A stretch of DNA of 32,506 bases from Candidatus Gastranaerophilales bacterium (GCA_944324165.1 CALUVG010000021.1:1-32506), one strand, 5' to 3'; counted from the first letter of the stretch, positions 7,730 through 15,526 are shown. Translations and numbers: made by a program. Notes: generated by a model from the sequence alone, not told the origin.

Positions 7730-8383
7730 TTATTTTACAAAAATTATCATAAGAATAATAACAAATGAAATTAAAAATGAAACAGCTACAAAAATCCAAT
7801 ATAATGGAAGTTTTTTTCTATATTTTTGAGATGTTTTTTTTGAATAAACTTGTTCTTTTTTAGAAATTTTTCTATCGTTATTAGCATGACTTTTTTTCGT
7901 TTTTAACTTTACTTTTGAATACTCATCCGCCAGTGATTCATTCGGAATTCCTGTTGCAAGAAGTTCAATATCATAATGCAAATTTAAAATATTTTTTGAA
8001 GAATTTTTATAATAAACCGCATAACTTATTGCTGTTTCAAATGCTCTTTTAAGGCATTCTAATGCAGTAATTCCATCTTTATTGATTCTTGCGGAATGTG
8101 CAGAGGCATTGCCATGTTTTTTTATAAAATATAAATCATCTAAAAATTCTTTTTCTTCCTCAGAGCCGGTAGATTTATCTTTCAAAGTTGCAAGCATATC
8201 GTCAAAAGTTTTTTCATTCGTTCTGAAATTTCCAAGAACATCTTTACAAATTTGTTCCGCAAATCTTCTTGTTTGTGTCATGGATTGTTCGAAATATTTA
8301 TCACGATATAATTTTTCAGATTCAGCAATTATTTCGTATAAATCTTTGTTTATTTTTTGCAAAAAATCAAAATTTGTTATCAT
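7730..8383 (-). CDS. DUF4145 domain protein with C-terminal membrane anchor
   Basis: Residues 1-125 are helical and carry the DUF4145 pattern: MTQTRRFAEQICKDVL, then EFLDDLYFIKKHGNASAHS. This domain is also found in restriction and other nucleic-acid-related proteins, and its role is not settled. A basic linker (about 160-192) leads to a single C-terminal membrane helix (LPLYWIFVAVSFLISFVIIL) and a very short end, so the domain is predicted to face the cytoplasm as a tail-anchored protein. AAGGA precedes the ATG. It begins 16 bases after the alcohol dehydrogenase gene ends, suggesting one transcript with it. Confidence 0.75.
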   Translation of the reverse strand: MITNFDFLQKINKDLYEIIAESEKLYRDKYFEQSMTQTRRFAEQICKDVLGNFRTNEKTFDDMLATLKDKSTGSEEEKEFLDDLYFIKKHGNASAHSARINKDGITALECLKRAFETAISYAVYYKNSSKNILNLHYDIELLATGIPNESLADEYSKVKLKTKKSHANNDRKISKKEQVYSKKTSQKYRKKLPLYWIFVAVSFLISFVIILMIIFVK

Positions 8384-8399
8384 AAAAAATCCTTAAAAA

Positions 8400-9437
8400 T
8401 TATTCATTTACAACTGCAACTTTCAAACAATTTTCACGTTTTTCTTCAAAAATTTTATACCCTTCTAAAATATTTTCAAGTTTTACAGTATGTGTAATCA
8501 AAAAATCTGTATTTATATCTCCATTTTTAATATATTGAATCAATTTATCACAATGAACTGCATCAACGCCGCCTGTCTTAAAAATCAAATTTTTTCCATA
8601 CATTTCAGGCAGCGGTAAAGTCTGATTTTTTTCATACATTGCAACAAGAGCGACTATAGCATTCGGGCGTGCAATTTTCCATGCCAGCTCAAATGTATTT
8701 TCGCCGCCCGCAGCCTCAATCACACCATCTGCCCCATGACCATGGGTTATATTTTTAATCAAATCTTCAACATTTTCTTTTAAAGGATTGATTATATAAT
8801 CTGCAAGATTTTTTGATTTTGCAAGATCAAGACGATATTTATCAATGTCAATTGCAATAATTTTTTCAGCTCCGAGTAATTTAGCACAATTCATTGCACA
8901 AAGCCCCACAGGTCCAGACCCAATTACAGCGACTGTATCTCCTTTTTTTATCTCACACAATTCTGCCCCAAAATATCCGCTTGATAAAATATCACCCACA
9001 AAAAGTGCATTTTTATAACTGACTTCATCCGGCAAAATACTTAATCCCATATCAGCATAAGGTACTCTGACATATTCAGCCTGACAGCCGTCAATACGGC
9101 AACCGATTTCCCAGCCGCCTTTTTCACAATTATTTATAAATCCGCGTTTACAAAAATAACATTCCCCGCAAAAAGTTATGCAATTTGCAGCAACTCTTGA
9201 GCCGATTTTAAGCTTTTTAACATCACTTCCTATATCAACTACCTCGCCGACAAATTCATGCCCCAGAATAGTTTCAGGAATAGCACGCGGCACAGCTCCA
9301 TGCATTATATGCAAATCACTGGTACAAATAGCAGACATTGCAACTTTTACAATTGCGTCTTTTGAATCCTTAATCACAGGGATTGGCTTTTCAATCAATT
9401 CAATATTTCCATTACTATGGCAGCATAATCCTTTCAT
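8400..9437 (-). CDS. Zinc-dependent medium-chain alcohol dehydrogenase
   Basis: The 345-residue enzyme has the MDR alcohol dehydrogenase layout. Catalytic zinc ligands are Cys38 and His60-Glu61 (GHEFVGEV), with Asp41 nearby. The structural zinc lobe has Cys90, Cys93, Cys96 and Cys104. The Rossmann site is VIGSGPVGLCAM, and IIAIDIDKYRLDLAK carries the acidic residue typical of NAD binding. It would oxidise an alcohol or reduce an aldehyde or ketone with NAD(H); the substrate cannot be named from sequence. The start at 9437 is chosen because GGAGGAGG stands just before it; a further eight codons upstream are open but lack a site. Confidence 0.9.
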   Translation of the reverse strand: MKGLCCHSNGNIELIEKPIPVIKDSKDAIVKVAMSAICTSDLHIMHGAVPRAIPETILGHEFVGEVVDIGSDVKKLKIGSRVAANCITFCGECYFCKRGFINNCEKGGWEIGCRIDGCQAEYVRVPYADMGLSILPDEVSYKNALFVGDILSSGYFGAELCEIKKGDTVAVIGSGPVGLCAMNCAKLLGAEKIIAIDIDKYRLDLAKSKNLADYIINPLKENVEDLIKNITHGHGADGVIEAAGGENTFELAWKIARPNAIVALVAMYEKNQTLPLPEMYGKNLIFKTGGVDAVHCDKLIQYIKNGDINTDFLITHTVKLENILEGYKIFEEKRENCLKVAVVNE

Positions 9438-9465
9438 CCTACCTCCTCCGGCTTTTGTCAAAAAT

Positions 9466-9474
9466 ATTATACCA
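9466..9474 (-). promoter_or_regulatory. Extended -10 promoter of the alcohol dehydrogenase gene
   Basis: On the minus strand TGGTATAAT fits the extended -10 consensus. It lies 29 bases before the start, leaving room for the GGAGGAGG ribosome site. Only a weak -35-like TTAGTA lies 17 bases upstream. Confidence 0.5.
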
Positions 9475-9551
9475 TAAATTAGACTTTTTACTAATTAAAT
9501 CTTGACGAAAAAAGTAAATAATAAACTGTGTACAACAAAAAGGAGTTTACT

Positions 9552-9785
9552 ATGCGTGAAGATGAAAATAAAAAAGAAACTTTAAAAGAAAAAGCACATG
9601 AAAAAGCTGCAGAACTTAAAAAAGATGTAGAAAAAGGTGCTGAAAAAGTCAAAGAAAAAATGCACGACACAAAAGAACATATTAAAGAAGATGCTCATAA
9701 AGTTAAAGAAAAAATTGCAGAAAAAGCAGATGATGTAAAAGAAAAACTTCACAAGAAAAAAGAAGAAAATGAAGAAAAAAAATAA
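9552..9785 (+). CDS. Charged LEA-like amphipathic helical protein
   Basis: A 77-residue protein made almost wholly of Lys, Glu, Ala and Asp, with repeats such as KEKAHEKAAELKKD, KVKEKMHDTKEH and KVKEKIAEKADDVKEKL. The spacing is close to the 11-residue pattern of group 3 LEA and related stress proteins. It is predicted to be a long soluble amphipathic helix with no signal or membrane segment. AGGAG precedes ATG 9552; the open frame upstream (from 9528) has no site. It has its own terminator. A protective role under drying or envelope stress is only suggested by composition. Confidence 0.7.
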   Translation: MREDENKKETLKEKAHEKAAELKKDVEKGAEKVKEKMHDTKEHIKEDAHKVKEKIAEKADDVKEKLHKKKEENEEKK

Positions 9786-9795
9786 TTTTTTAAAA

Positions 9796-9824
9796 GGGTC
9801 TGATTAAATTCAGACTCTTTTTTT
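9796..9824 (+). terminator. Intrinsic terminator after the LEA-like gene
   Basis: An 8-bp stem (GGGTCTGA with TCAGACTC, one G-T pair) around a 6-base loop is followed by a run of T. Confidence 0.85.
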
Positions 9825-9921
9825 AAAACTTAAAAAATTAGCTCTATAAAATATTATTTTGCATAATAAAAAATTCGATTTTTTCTATTAATTTACTGCA
9901 ATGAAAGGAGAGAAAAATAGA

Positions 9922-10875
9922 ATGACAAATCCATCATCAAAATTACCGAATTTAACAAAAGATACAGAAGAATTTTTGAACTATCTTGAAAGTCTTGATA
10001 ACAAACCTTTATATGAATTATCGCCGCAGGAAGCCAGAGATTTTTTAAGAAACTTGCAAGCCGAAACATATCAAAATATCGAAGCAAGCGTAGAAGAATT
10101 ATTTATTAATGATGTACGCACATTTATAATCCGTCCGGATCACAATAATACAAAGCTGCCTGTAGTCTTATATTTACACGGAGGTGGCTGGGTTATGGGA
10201 GATGAATATGTTTTTGATAATTTAATAAAAAAAATATCAATCTGTTCAAATACCGCCGTTGTTTTTCCAGAATATACACGTGCGCCGGAGGCTCAATATC
10301 CAACACAAATTAACGAAGTCTATTCTGTTTTAAATTACATTTATGATCACGCGGATGAATTAAATTTTGATAAAAATAAAATTGCAATTATGGGTGACAG
10401 CGCAGGCGGCAACATGGCGGCAGTTACAACAATGAAAGCAATGGAAGAAAATGGTCCAAAAATAAAATTTCAGTTATTAATTTATCCCGTTACAAATGCA
10501 GATATGGACACTGATTCTTACCATAATTTTAAAGACGGTCCATGGCTTACTAAAAAAGCTATGGAATATTTTTGGGATGCATATGCACCTGATAAAAATT
10601 TAAGACAAAATAAATATGTTTCACCGCTTTATGCAGAACTTGAAGATTTAAAAGGAATGCCAACTACTTTAATTATCACGGATGAAAATGATGTTCTTTG
10701 TGATGAAGGTGAAGCATTTTCACGAAAACTTGATAACGCCGGTGTGGATGTAATAAATGTACGCATTAACGGTACTCATCATGACTTTATTATGCTTAAT
10801 GCATTATCAGAAACTGAACCTGCTAAAGGTACTTTAAAAATGATATGTTCTGTTTTAAGATCCGAATTAAGATAA
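9922..10875 (+). CDS. Alpha/beta hydrolase, HSL-type esterase/lipase
   Basis: The 317-residue enzyme has the hormone-sensitive-lipase family marks: oxyanion-hole motif HGGGW (86-90), nucleophile elbow GDSAGG (Ser160), the acid in ITDENDVL and the catalytic His in THHDF near the C-terminus. The motif FPEYTRAPEAQYP matches the typical DYRLAPExxxP of the family. It should hydrolyse short-chain carboxyl esters in the cytoplasm. ATG 9922 is preferred because AAAGGAGAG precedes it, though the spacing is long; ATG 9901 lies before that site and has none of its own. It ends at a strong terminator. Confidence 0.9.
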   Translation: MTNPSSKLPNLTKDTEEFLNYLESLDNKPLYELSPQEARDFLRNLQAETYQNIEASVEELFINDVRTFIIRPDHNNTKLPVVLYLHGGGWVMGDEYVFDNLIKKISICSNTAVVFPEYTRAPEAQYPTQINEVYSVLNYIYDHADELNFDKNKIAIMGDSAGGNMAAVTTMKAMEENGPKIKFQLLIYPVTNADMDTDSYHNFKDGPWLTKKAMEYFWDAYAPDKNLRQNKYVSPLYAELEDLKGMPTTLIITDENDVLCDEGEAFSRKLDNAGVDVINVRINGTHHDFIMLNALSETEPAKGTLKMICSVLRSELR

Positions 10876-10890
10876 TTTTTTATACACTTA

Positions 10891-10917
10891 ACGTGCGGCA
10901 GATATAATGCCGCACGT
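10891..10917 (+). terminator. Terminator after the esterase gene
   Basis: A 10-bp perfect stem (ACGTGCGGCA with TGCCGCACGT) and 7-base loop are followed by CTATATTTTT. It abuts the stop of the XRE remnant on the other strand. Confidence 0.75.
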
Positions 10918-11089
10918 CTATATTTTTCCTAAAGTTCTCAAAAATTTATATACAAGCATTGTTGAATCTGCATCATTCTGTAATTTCTTAATAACCTGTT
11001 CCAGTATATGAGTATAATCACTCAACTGTGAAAACTGAAACAACTCTGCTATTTCAACATTCAAAACTTTACTGATTTTTACTTTAATA
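10918..11089 (-). pseudogene. C-terminal remnant of an XRE-family regulator
   Basis: The minus-strand frame reads VKISKVLNVEIAELFQF, followed by a helical tail ending LRTLGKI. The first part is the usual end of an XRE/Cro-type helix-turn-helix domain (K-I-S-K-V-L-N-V). The four DNA-binding helices that should precede it are missing. Upstream the frame runs into sequence that is the reverse complement of the prepilin remnant, so the open frame to 11208 is not its natural start. Likely dead. The break point is about 11083-11090. Confidence 0.6.
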
Positions 11090-11541
11090 AAATATGTAAA
11101 ACAACAGACCCGCAAACATGCTTTCCTAATGTAACATATTTGGCAATTGATGACACTCCTTATTCGGACTGGACTAATATTGAAATAATGACTAGAGCAA
11201 GGGCTCAAATGTCAGATGGCACATTATTTATGGTTAATATTAGACCTTATGCAGGTAATACACCAATACAATTCTACATTGATTTAAATGGTAAGTCTAA
11301 ACCAAATAAACTTGGCGATGATTTTTTCAACTTCTTTGTATGGAATGACAATAAACTGCGACCGGGAGGCTGGGATCCAGATCCTGCAAAAAAACAAACC
11401 AATTTTATAAATTCTTGTGTTAAAGAGGCAGGTCACCAATGTGCAAATTGGGTTATTGAAAAAGGAAACAGGGATTATTTATACTGTAAAGATCTAAGTT
11501 ATGATGGGAAATCAAAATGCGACAAAAAAAGAGGTTCATAA
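11086..11541 (+). pseudogene. 5'-truncated prepilin-like gene
   Basis: The frame is open from 11032 but homology seems to begin near 11086 (NKICKTTDPQTCFPNVTY). It continues through MSDGTLFMVNIRP, FYIDLNGKSKPNKLGDDFF, and CANWVIEKGNRDYLYC to the end. This matches the C-terminal region of a group of prepilin-like proteins (with an N-terminal cleavage/methylation motif) that I associate with Gastranaerophilales; that recognition is from memory. The N-terminal KAFTLxE-type helix needed for assembly is absent. The only possible starts are poor (for example TTG 11140, 134 codons to the stop) and have no ribosome site. Its stop codon lies inside the terminator hairpin. It faces the XRE remnant head to head, as expected after a deletion that removed both 5' ends. 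Confidence 0.65.
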
Positions 11542-11555
11542 TGAACCTCTTTTTT
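11525..11555. terminator. Bidirectional terminator
   Basis: AAAAAAGAGGTTCAT and its complement ATGAACCTCTTTTTT form a near-perfect hairpin with A and T flanks. It overlaps the TAA of the prepilin remnant and lies just past the convergent holin-family gene. Confidence 0.88.
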
Positions 11556-11559
11556 AAAT

Positions 11560-11901
11560 CTAATGTCTCCATACCAGCGCATTTATTACCATACTTAAAA
11601 CAGAGAGAACTATTGAGCCTAACAACGCACTCAAAAATCCATCTACATGTACCCCCGGTGCCAAATACCCGGCAAGCATAAATAACAATGCATTAATAAT
11701 CAAACCAAATATCCCTAATGTCAGAAAATTTATTGGTAAAGTAACTAGCTGTATAATCGGTCTTATAAAAATATTTATTAATGCTATTACTACACACACC
11801 AACATCGCGCTGGAAAAATTTTCAACAGAAATACCAGGTACAAGCCATGCAATAAATATTATCGCAAGTGCATACAAAATCCATGAAATAATTAATGACA
11901 T
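11560..11901 (-). CDS. Four-helix phage holin superfamily IV / YvlD-like membrane protein
   Basis: This 113-residue protein has four membrane helices (about 3-20, 27-46, 50-76 and 84-109) and the family signature: AWLVPGISVENF, IRPIIQLVTLPINFLTLGIF, INALLFMLAGYLAPG. Members are called holins in databases, but most are chromosomal, stand alone and have no link to a phage, as here. AAAGG precedes ATG 11901. Function is unknown. Confidence 0.85.
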   Translation of the reverse strand: MSLIISWILYALAIIFIAWLVPGISVENFSSAMLVCVVIALINIFIRPIIQLVTLPINFLTLGIFGLIINALLFMLAGYLAPGVHVDGFLSALLGSIVLSVLSMVINALVWRH

Positions 11902-11980
11902 AATACTACCTTTCTTGTTATACATTATATATTTTAAAATCAAACATATAATTTTACATTGTCAGAAATGGCAATAAAAA

Positions 11981-12325
11981 CTATTCTTTGTCCTCTACAA
12001 GTATCAAATGCCAGCCAAATTGAGTATGAACCGGTGCTGTAACCTGCCCGACAGGAGTTGAAAAAGCAGCTTTTTCAAATTCCGGAACCATCTGCCCGCG
12101 TTCAAAATAACCCAATTCACCGCCATTACGACCGGAAGGACATTGTGAATATCTCATTGCAAGTATGGAAAAATCTGCCCCTTTATTAAGTTCACGTTTA
12201 AGCTCTATTGCCTCAACCTCACTGCCTACAAGTATGTGTTTTGCTCTAACTTTTGTAAATTCCTGAGCAACGGCAATTGAACATATTGACAAAAATACAA
12301 TTAATAACTTTACTAAATTTTTCAT
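11981..12325 (-). CDS. Exported parvulin-type peptidyl-prolyl isomerase
   Basis: A 114-residue protein with a signal peptide (MKNLVKLLIVFLSICSIAVA, cleaved before QEF) and one complete PpiC/rotamase domain: KVRAKHILV, then ADFSILAMRYSQCPSGRNGG, LGYFERGQMVPEFEKAAF and QFGWHLILVEDK. It should catalyse Xaa-Pro isomerisation in the periplasm and assist folding of envelope proteins. It lacks the chaperone arms of SurA or PrsA, so it is a minimal enzyme. Confidence 0.9.
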   Translation of the reverse strand: MKNLVKLLIVFLSICSIAVAQEFTKVRAKHILVGSEVEAIELKRELNKGADFSILAMRYSQCPSGRNGGELGYFERGQMVPEFEKAAFSTPVGQVTAPVHTQFGWHLILVEDKE

Positions 12326-12364
12326 AATTTTTTTATCCCCTATTATAGTAAAAAAATCAACTAC

Positions 12365-13027
12365 CTACTTATATACTCTGACTTGATTACGCCCGTTCTT
12401 TTTTGCATCATAAAGAGCTCTATCAGCAAAATCGAAAAATTCCCATGGAGAATCCGTGTTTTGCAAATTTGAACTTACTCCTATACTAATAGTGATGTTT
12501 AGATACTGATTATTATATTTAAATTTATTTGCCTCAACAGATTTTCTTAATCTTTCAAGCGGAATAACAGCATTTTCAGAATCAGTTTCTGTCAAAATAA
12601 CAACAAATTCCTCGCCGCCATAACGAAAAACCATATCAGTTTTTCTGAATGCCTCATTAATCAAAAAAGCAATTTCCTTTAGTACATAATCGCCGCATGC
12701 ATGCCCGTATGTGTCATTAACCTTTTTGAAAAAATCTACATCTATCATTGCAATACTTAAATTATTTTTATATCTTTTAGCACGCATAAACTCGCGTTCA
12801 AGATTTACTTCAAAATGACGACGGTTATACAAGCCAGTAAGTCCGTCAGTTACAGACAAATGTCTTGTTTGCGTATACATGAAATTAATTTTTCTAATTA
12901 CGTCAGTTTTATTATCGTCCGGTACATCAAACCCTTCAATAATACTCTGAATATTCTTTTGAATCTCATCCAACATTTCATCGGAAAAGTTAAAAGCTAT
13001 GTTTTCGATATTAGAACTCTCACCCAT
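12365..13027 (-). CDS. GGDEF diguanylate cyclase
   Basis: The 220-residue soluble protein has a helical N-terminal segment (1-58) and a full GGDEF domain from DGLTGLYNRRHF. The active-site loop is GGEEF (137-141). An inhibitory site RKTD (128-131) stands five residues before it, so product feedback is likely intact. The metal and nucleotide residues (DVDFFKKVNDTYGH) are present. It should make cyclic di-GMP from two GTP. No recognised sensor domain is seen. It is divergent from an HD phosphohydrolase, 72 bases apart. An AGGTAGAG site precedes the ATG. Confidence 0.92.
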   Translation of the reverse strand: MGESSNIENIAFNFSDEMLDEIQKNIQSIIEGFDVPDDNKTDVIRKINFMYTQTRHLSVTDGLTGLYNRRHFEVNLEREFMRAKRYKNNLSIAMIDVDFFKKVNDTYGHACGDYVLKEIAFLINEAFRKTDMVFRYGGEEFVVILTETDSENAVIPLERLRKSVEANKFKYNNQYLNITISIGVSSNLQNTDSPWEFFDFADRALYDAKKNGRNQVRVYK

Positions 13028-13049
13028 AATCTCTACCTGTACAATTTTT

Positions 13050-13058
13050 ATTATAACA
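13050..13058 (-). promoter_or_regulatory. Extended -10 promoter of the GGDEF gene
   Basis: TGTTATAAT on the minus strand, 23 bases before the start, is identical to the elements before the DUF2971 gene and rsmI. Confidence 0.55.
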
Positions 13059-13065
13059 TAAAAAA

Positions 13066-13093
13066 TTGCGTATGCATTTTTTTTTGATAAAAT
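13066..13093 (+). promoter_or_regulatory. Promoter of the HD gene, probably giving a leaderless mRNA
   Basis: TTGCGT (13066-13071), a 16-base spacer and TAAAAT (13088-13093) place the expected start of transcription at or beside the ATG at 13100. No ribosome site is seen. Confidence 0.4.
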
Positions 13094-13099
13094 TTTTTT

Positions 13100-13693
13100 A
13101 TGAACAAACTTACACCAAATGAAATGCTGAGAAAATATCGCGGGAAAATATCACATTCGCAAGAAGTGCAGAGGCTTGCAATGATGATATTCAACGAGGC
13201 AAGTAAAAAAATTCACGAAATGCAGCCGCAAGATTGCAAATATCTGCAGGCGGGTGCACTGCTTCATGACATTGGTTATTATATAGAATCCAAAAGCCAT
13301 AATAAACATAGTCTGAAAATGATTCTAGACGAAGGTCTGGAAGGATTTGATTACTATGAATTAAAGATTATTGGCTGTATATGCAGATATCACAGAGGCA
13401 GCCTTCCTGACAAAAATGAACACGAAATTTACCGCGATTTAGCTAAAGAAGACCGCAAACGCGTAAAACGTCTCGGCGGGATTGTAAAACTTGCCGATGG
13501 ATTAGCCGGAGACAAGCTGACATATTTTGACCAAATCCGTATTGACTTCAATCCGGTTGATAAAATTGCAAAAATTATTCTGACGCCGAAAATGTCCGAT
13601 TACAAACCGGATATTCGCCATGCAATAAGAAAACGCGATCTGTTTGAGGTGGGATTTAAATGCCAATCTGTCTTAGTTCTTGATTATAAATAA
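13100..13693 (+). CDS. HD-domain phosphohydrolase, Ppx/GppA C-terminal-like
   Basis: The 197-residue protein resembles the C-terminal HD domain of Ppx/GppA phosphatases: KISHSQEVQRLAMMIF (His19), ALLHDIGYYIESKSHNKHS (HD at 56-57), IICRYHRG-like segment IIGCICRYHRG (His98) and VKLADGLAGD. The actin-like N-terminal domain of Ppx/GppA is absent, so this is a stand-alone HD unit. Such domains cleave phosphomonoester or phosphodiester bonds; the substrate is open (nucleotide, ppGpp-like or polyphosphate). Its divergence from the cyclase is suggestive but no HD-GYP motif is present, so cyclic di-GMP breakdown should not be assumed. Confidence 0.85.
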   Translation: MNKLTPNEMLRKYRGKISHSQEVQRLAMMIFNEASKKIHEMQPQDCKYLQAGALLHDIGYYIESKSHNKHSLKMILDEGLEGFDYYELKIIGCICRYHRGSLPDKNEHEIYRDLAKEDRKRVKRLGGIVKLADGLAGDKLTYFDQIRIDFNPVDKIAKIILTPKMSDYKPDIRHAIRKRDLFEVGFKCQSVLVLDYK

Positions 13694-13822
13694 TCAGATG
13701 TAAATTTTTATTAACAAAACCCCAAAATTGTAACATTTCTTCATGAAAAAATACTTTATATATATAGGGAAAAAATATAGAAAGGCGGTTCATAGCAAAA
13801 AAAGCAATGACCGAAAAGGACA

Positions 13823-14107
13823 ATGAGTTTTGATGTTAATGTTTTAAGCACAAAACCTATAATCAAGGCGGCGGCGAACATGCAAAACGACGGCGGCAGC
13901 GGTGGAAACCTTGGTTATATGGAGCGGGATGTCGGTGAACAAGAAAAGAAAAAACAAAAATATGAAAGTATATTTGCCCAACGACCCGAATACGATATTT
14001 TAGATTTTCAAAAAACACCACCATACGCAGAAGAATCATTTTCATTTAGTAAATTTGTAGTGAAGGTTATTCAAAAGATAAAAGATTTTTTTAAAGTAGG
14101 TAGATAA
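13823..14107 (+). CDS. Small unknown protein, 94 residues
   Basis: I do not recognise the family. The start is supported by AAGGA just upstream. The N-terminal third is Gly/Asn-rich (NDGGSGGNLGYMERD), a charged stretch (EQEKKKQKYESIFAQRPEYD) follows, and the C-terminus is a basic amphipathic helix (FSKFVVKVIQKIKDFFKVG) that could lie on a membrane. An 8-codon frame (13807-13833) overlaps its start. The gene has its own downstream hairpin. Confidence 0.6.
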   Translation: MSFDVNVLSTKPIIKAAANMQNDGGSGGNLGYMERDVGEQEKKKQKYESIFAQRPEYDILDFQKTPPYAEESFSFSKFVVKVIQKIKDFFKVGR

Positions 14108-14141
14108 TATAAAAAATGACAGGTTATTACTTTTTAGTTGT

Positions 14142-14172
14142 AATTAGCTTTAACTTTTGCTAATTTCTTTTT
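14142..14172 (+). terminator. Intrinsic terminator after the 94-residue gene
   Basis: AATTAGC and GCTAATT form a 7-bp stem around a 10-base loop, followed by TCTTTTT. The remaining bases to 14330 are very AT-rich with no other structure I can support. Confidence 0.55.
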
Positions 14173-14330
14173 AAACTAATTCGCATATCCTTCTTCCAAT
14201 TATTCTTTTATCTTATTCTCTAACAAAATCATCCTTAACCTGTATTCCATTTTGTAAAAAAAATAATTATAATCTTTACATAATTTCATGTTTATTTTTA
14301 AAATATGGTATATAAAAAAGGATTCATAAA

Positions 14331-14978
14331 TTGCTAAATAATAACTTCGAAAGCTTTGATAATTCTGAAACATCTGCAAGAAAATCCGCTTTGTTACAAG
14401 AAAGAGTAAGTCTTGTCTCTGCTCATATGTACAAACAGTTTCTGGATTATCAACGTGCGACTGTCAATACAAATGAAATTTTCTTGAGAATGATTGACAA
14501 TTTACAGGCTGTTTCTGAAACATTAAAAGAAGCTTTTTCCTCCCGCGGGGTTACTACTCAAAATATATATGTTGATACTGACCCGCAAAAGTCTGTTGTT
14601 ATTATTAACATTTTATGGCACAAAATGAGTTTTACAACAAGATGTAATTTTCAGCCGCAGGCACTTTACCGTGAAAACGGACAACATATATTTTCCGGAA
14701 GAATTATGGCGATAAAAGGCAGCTATAACGAATTAATGAAAGGTGTCAATGATCACGATGAAGAAATGGTCAGACTGCTTGATAATGAAGTTGCGTCACT
14801 ATTCGTGCCGGCAGAAACAAATCAGAATTGCATCATGAAAATCAGACATCTGACTAACAGAGACTTTTACCTCAACCAATTAGATGCTCCGCGTGAATTT
14901 GTTCTAAAAGTTGTTGAAACAATTTGCGGCGGTGGTTTCTATCACGAAGAAGGAGCAAGAAAAAGCTTTAATATTTAA
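14331..14978 (+). CDS. Unknown 215-residue cytoplasmic protein (TTG start)
   Basis: No known family is recognised. The frame begins with TTG 14331, seven bases after AAGGAT, and no upstream ATG is available; an internal ATG at residue 33 has no site. The N-terminal 75 residues are helical (SALLQERVSLVSAHMYKQF). The rest alternates strands and helices and includes VVIINILWHKMSFTTRCNF, which looks like a beta hairpin. No signal or membrane helix is present. It stands alone between two short AT-rich spacers. Confidence 0.65.
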   Translation: MLNNNFESFDNSETSARKSALLQERVSLVSAHMYKQFLDYQRATVNTNEIFLRMIDNLQAVSETLKEAFSSRGVTTQNIYVDTDPQKSVVIINILWHKMSFTTRCNFQPQALYRENGQHIFSGRIMAIKGSYNELMKGVNDHDEEMVRLLDNEVASLFVPAETNQNCIMKIRHLTNRDFYLNQLDAPREFVLKVVETICGGGFYHEEGARKSFNI

Positions 14979-15111
14979 TATTTTATACAAAATTCGTGCT
15001 TAAATGCATATATTTTAGATAAAATATTCTTAAAATAATGTATTTCATCAAAAAGTTGACTTTATACAAAAAATAAATAAAATAGTATTGTAGAGGATGT
15101 AGGTATTTTAA

Positions 15112-15363
15112 ATGAGACTATTAGAAAAACTAAAAGAACATGAAAATCAATACATGTTTATACGCTGGGCGACAGGGGGAGAATATGGGAAACTCATCTA
15201 TGCCGGTGATGATTTTATTGAGTTTAATATAATAGATATTGATACTATGGAATACAGAGAAACTGTTCTTATACATTCACCTCTTATACTTGAGGTTTCA
15301 ATAGGCGGGGCTGATATTGCAAGAATTGTTGCAGAAGTGTCTTCTAAAATCACTTATGAATAA
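15112..15363 (+). CDS. Small beta-rich unknown protein, 83 residues
   Basis: After a short helix the protein reads MFIRWATGGEYGKLIYAGDDF, IEFNIIDIDTMEYRETVLI, then LILEVSIGGADIARIVAEVS. The strand-turn-strand pattern with G-K-L-x-x-x-G-D-D-F resembles small Sm-like or OB-like barrels, but I cannot place it in a family. A -35-like TTGACT lies at about 15056-15061; the -10 is unclear. The ribosome site is weak (AGAGGATGTAGG lies early). Confidence 0.6.
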   Translation: MRLLEKLKEHENQYMFIRWATGGEYGKLIYAGDDFIEFNIIDIDTMEYRETVLIHSPLILEVSIGGADIARIVAEVSSKITYE

Positions 15364-15391
15364 ATAATATTTATAAAAATTTTTCCCTTCT

Positions 15392-15431
15392 GTTCATAAA
15401 AAAAAGTCATACGGATTGTATGACTTTGAAC
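15392..15431 (-). terminator. Hairpin with a T tract on the minus strand only
   Basis: AAAGTCATAC (15403-15412) and GTATGACTTT (15418-15427) form a perfect 10-bp stem with a 5-base loop. Outer GTTC/GAAC can also pair. On the plus strand A residues precede the stem and no T run follows, so it is a poor terminator for the 83-residue gene. On the minus strand it is followed by eight T. No minus-strand gene is visible just upstream. The 209-base gap (15364-15572) otherwise holds the aroQ promoter and a weak 17-residue frame (15467-15520). Confidence 0.55.
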
Positions 15432-15526
15432 AATAATCTTGGGAGGAGATTTGGGGATAGTTGTACATGCATGATAAAGCAAGCATGGAAAAATTGTTAC
15501 ATTTACTGTCAAAAAATTAATAAAAA

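Noticed and set aside
10918-11208. A 96-codon intact minus-strand gene
   Set aside because: Its first third is antisense to conserved prepilin coding sequence; only the last part resembles an XRE regulator.
11560-11901. Holin-family gene as evidence of a prophage
   Set aside because: This family is mostly chromosomal and no other phage gene is near.
15467-15520. A 17-residue peptide gene
   Set aside because: The nearest ribosome-site-like run is too far from the start and no homologue is recognised.
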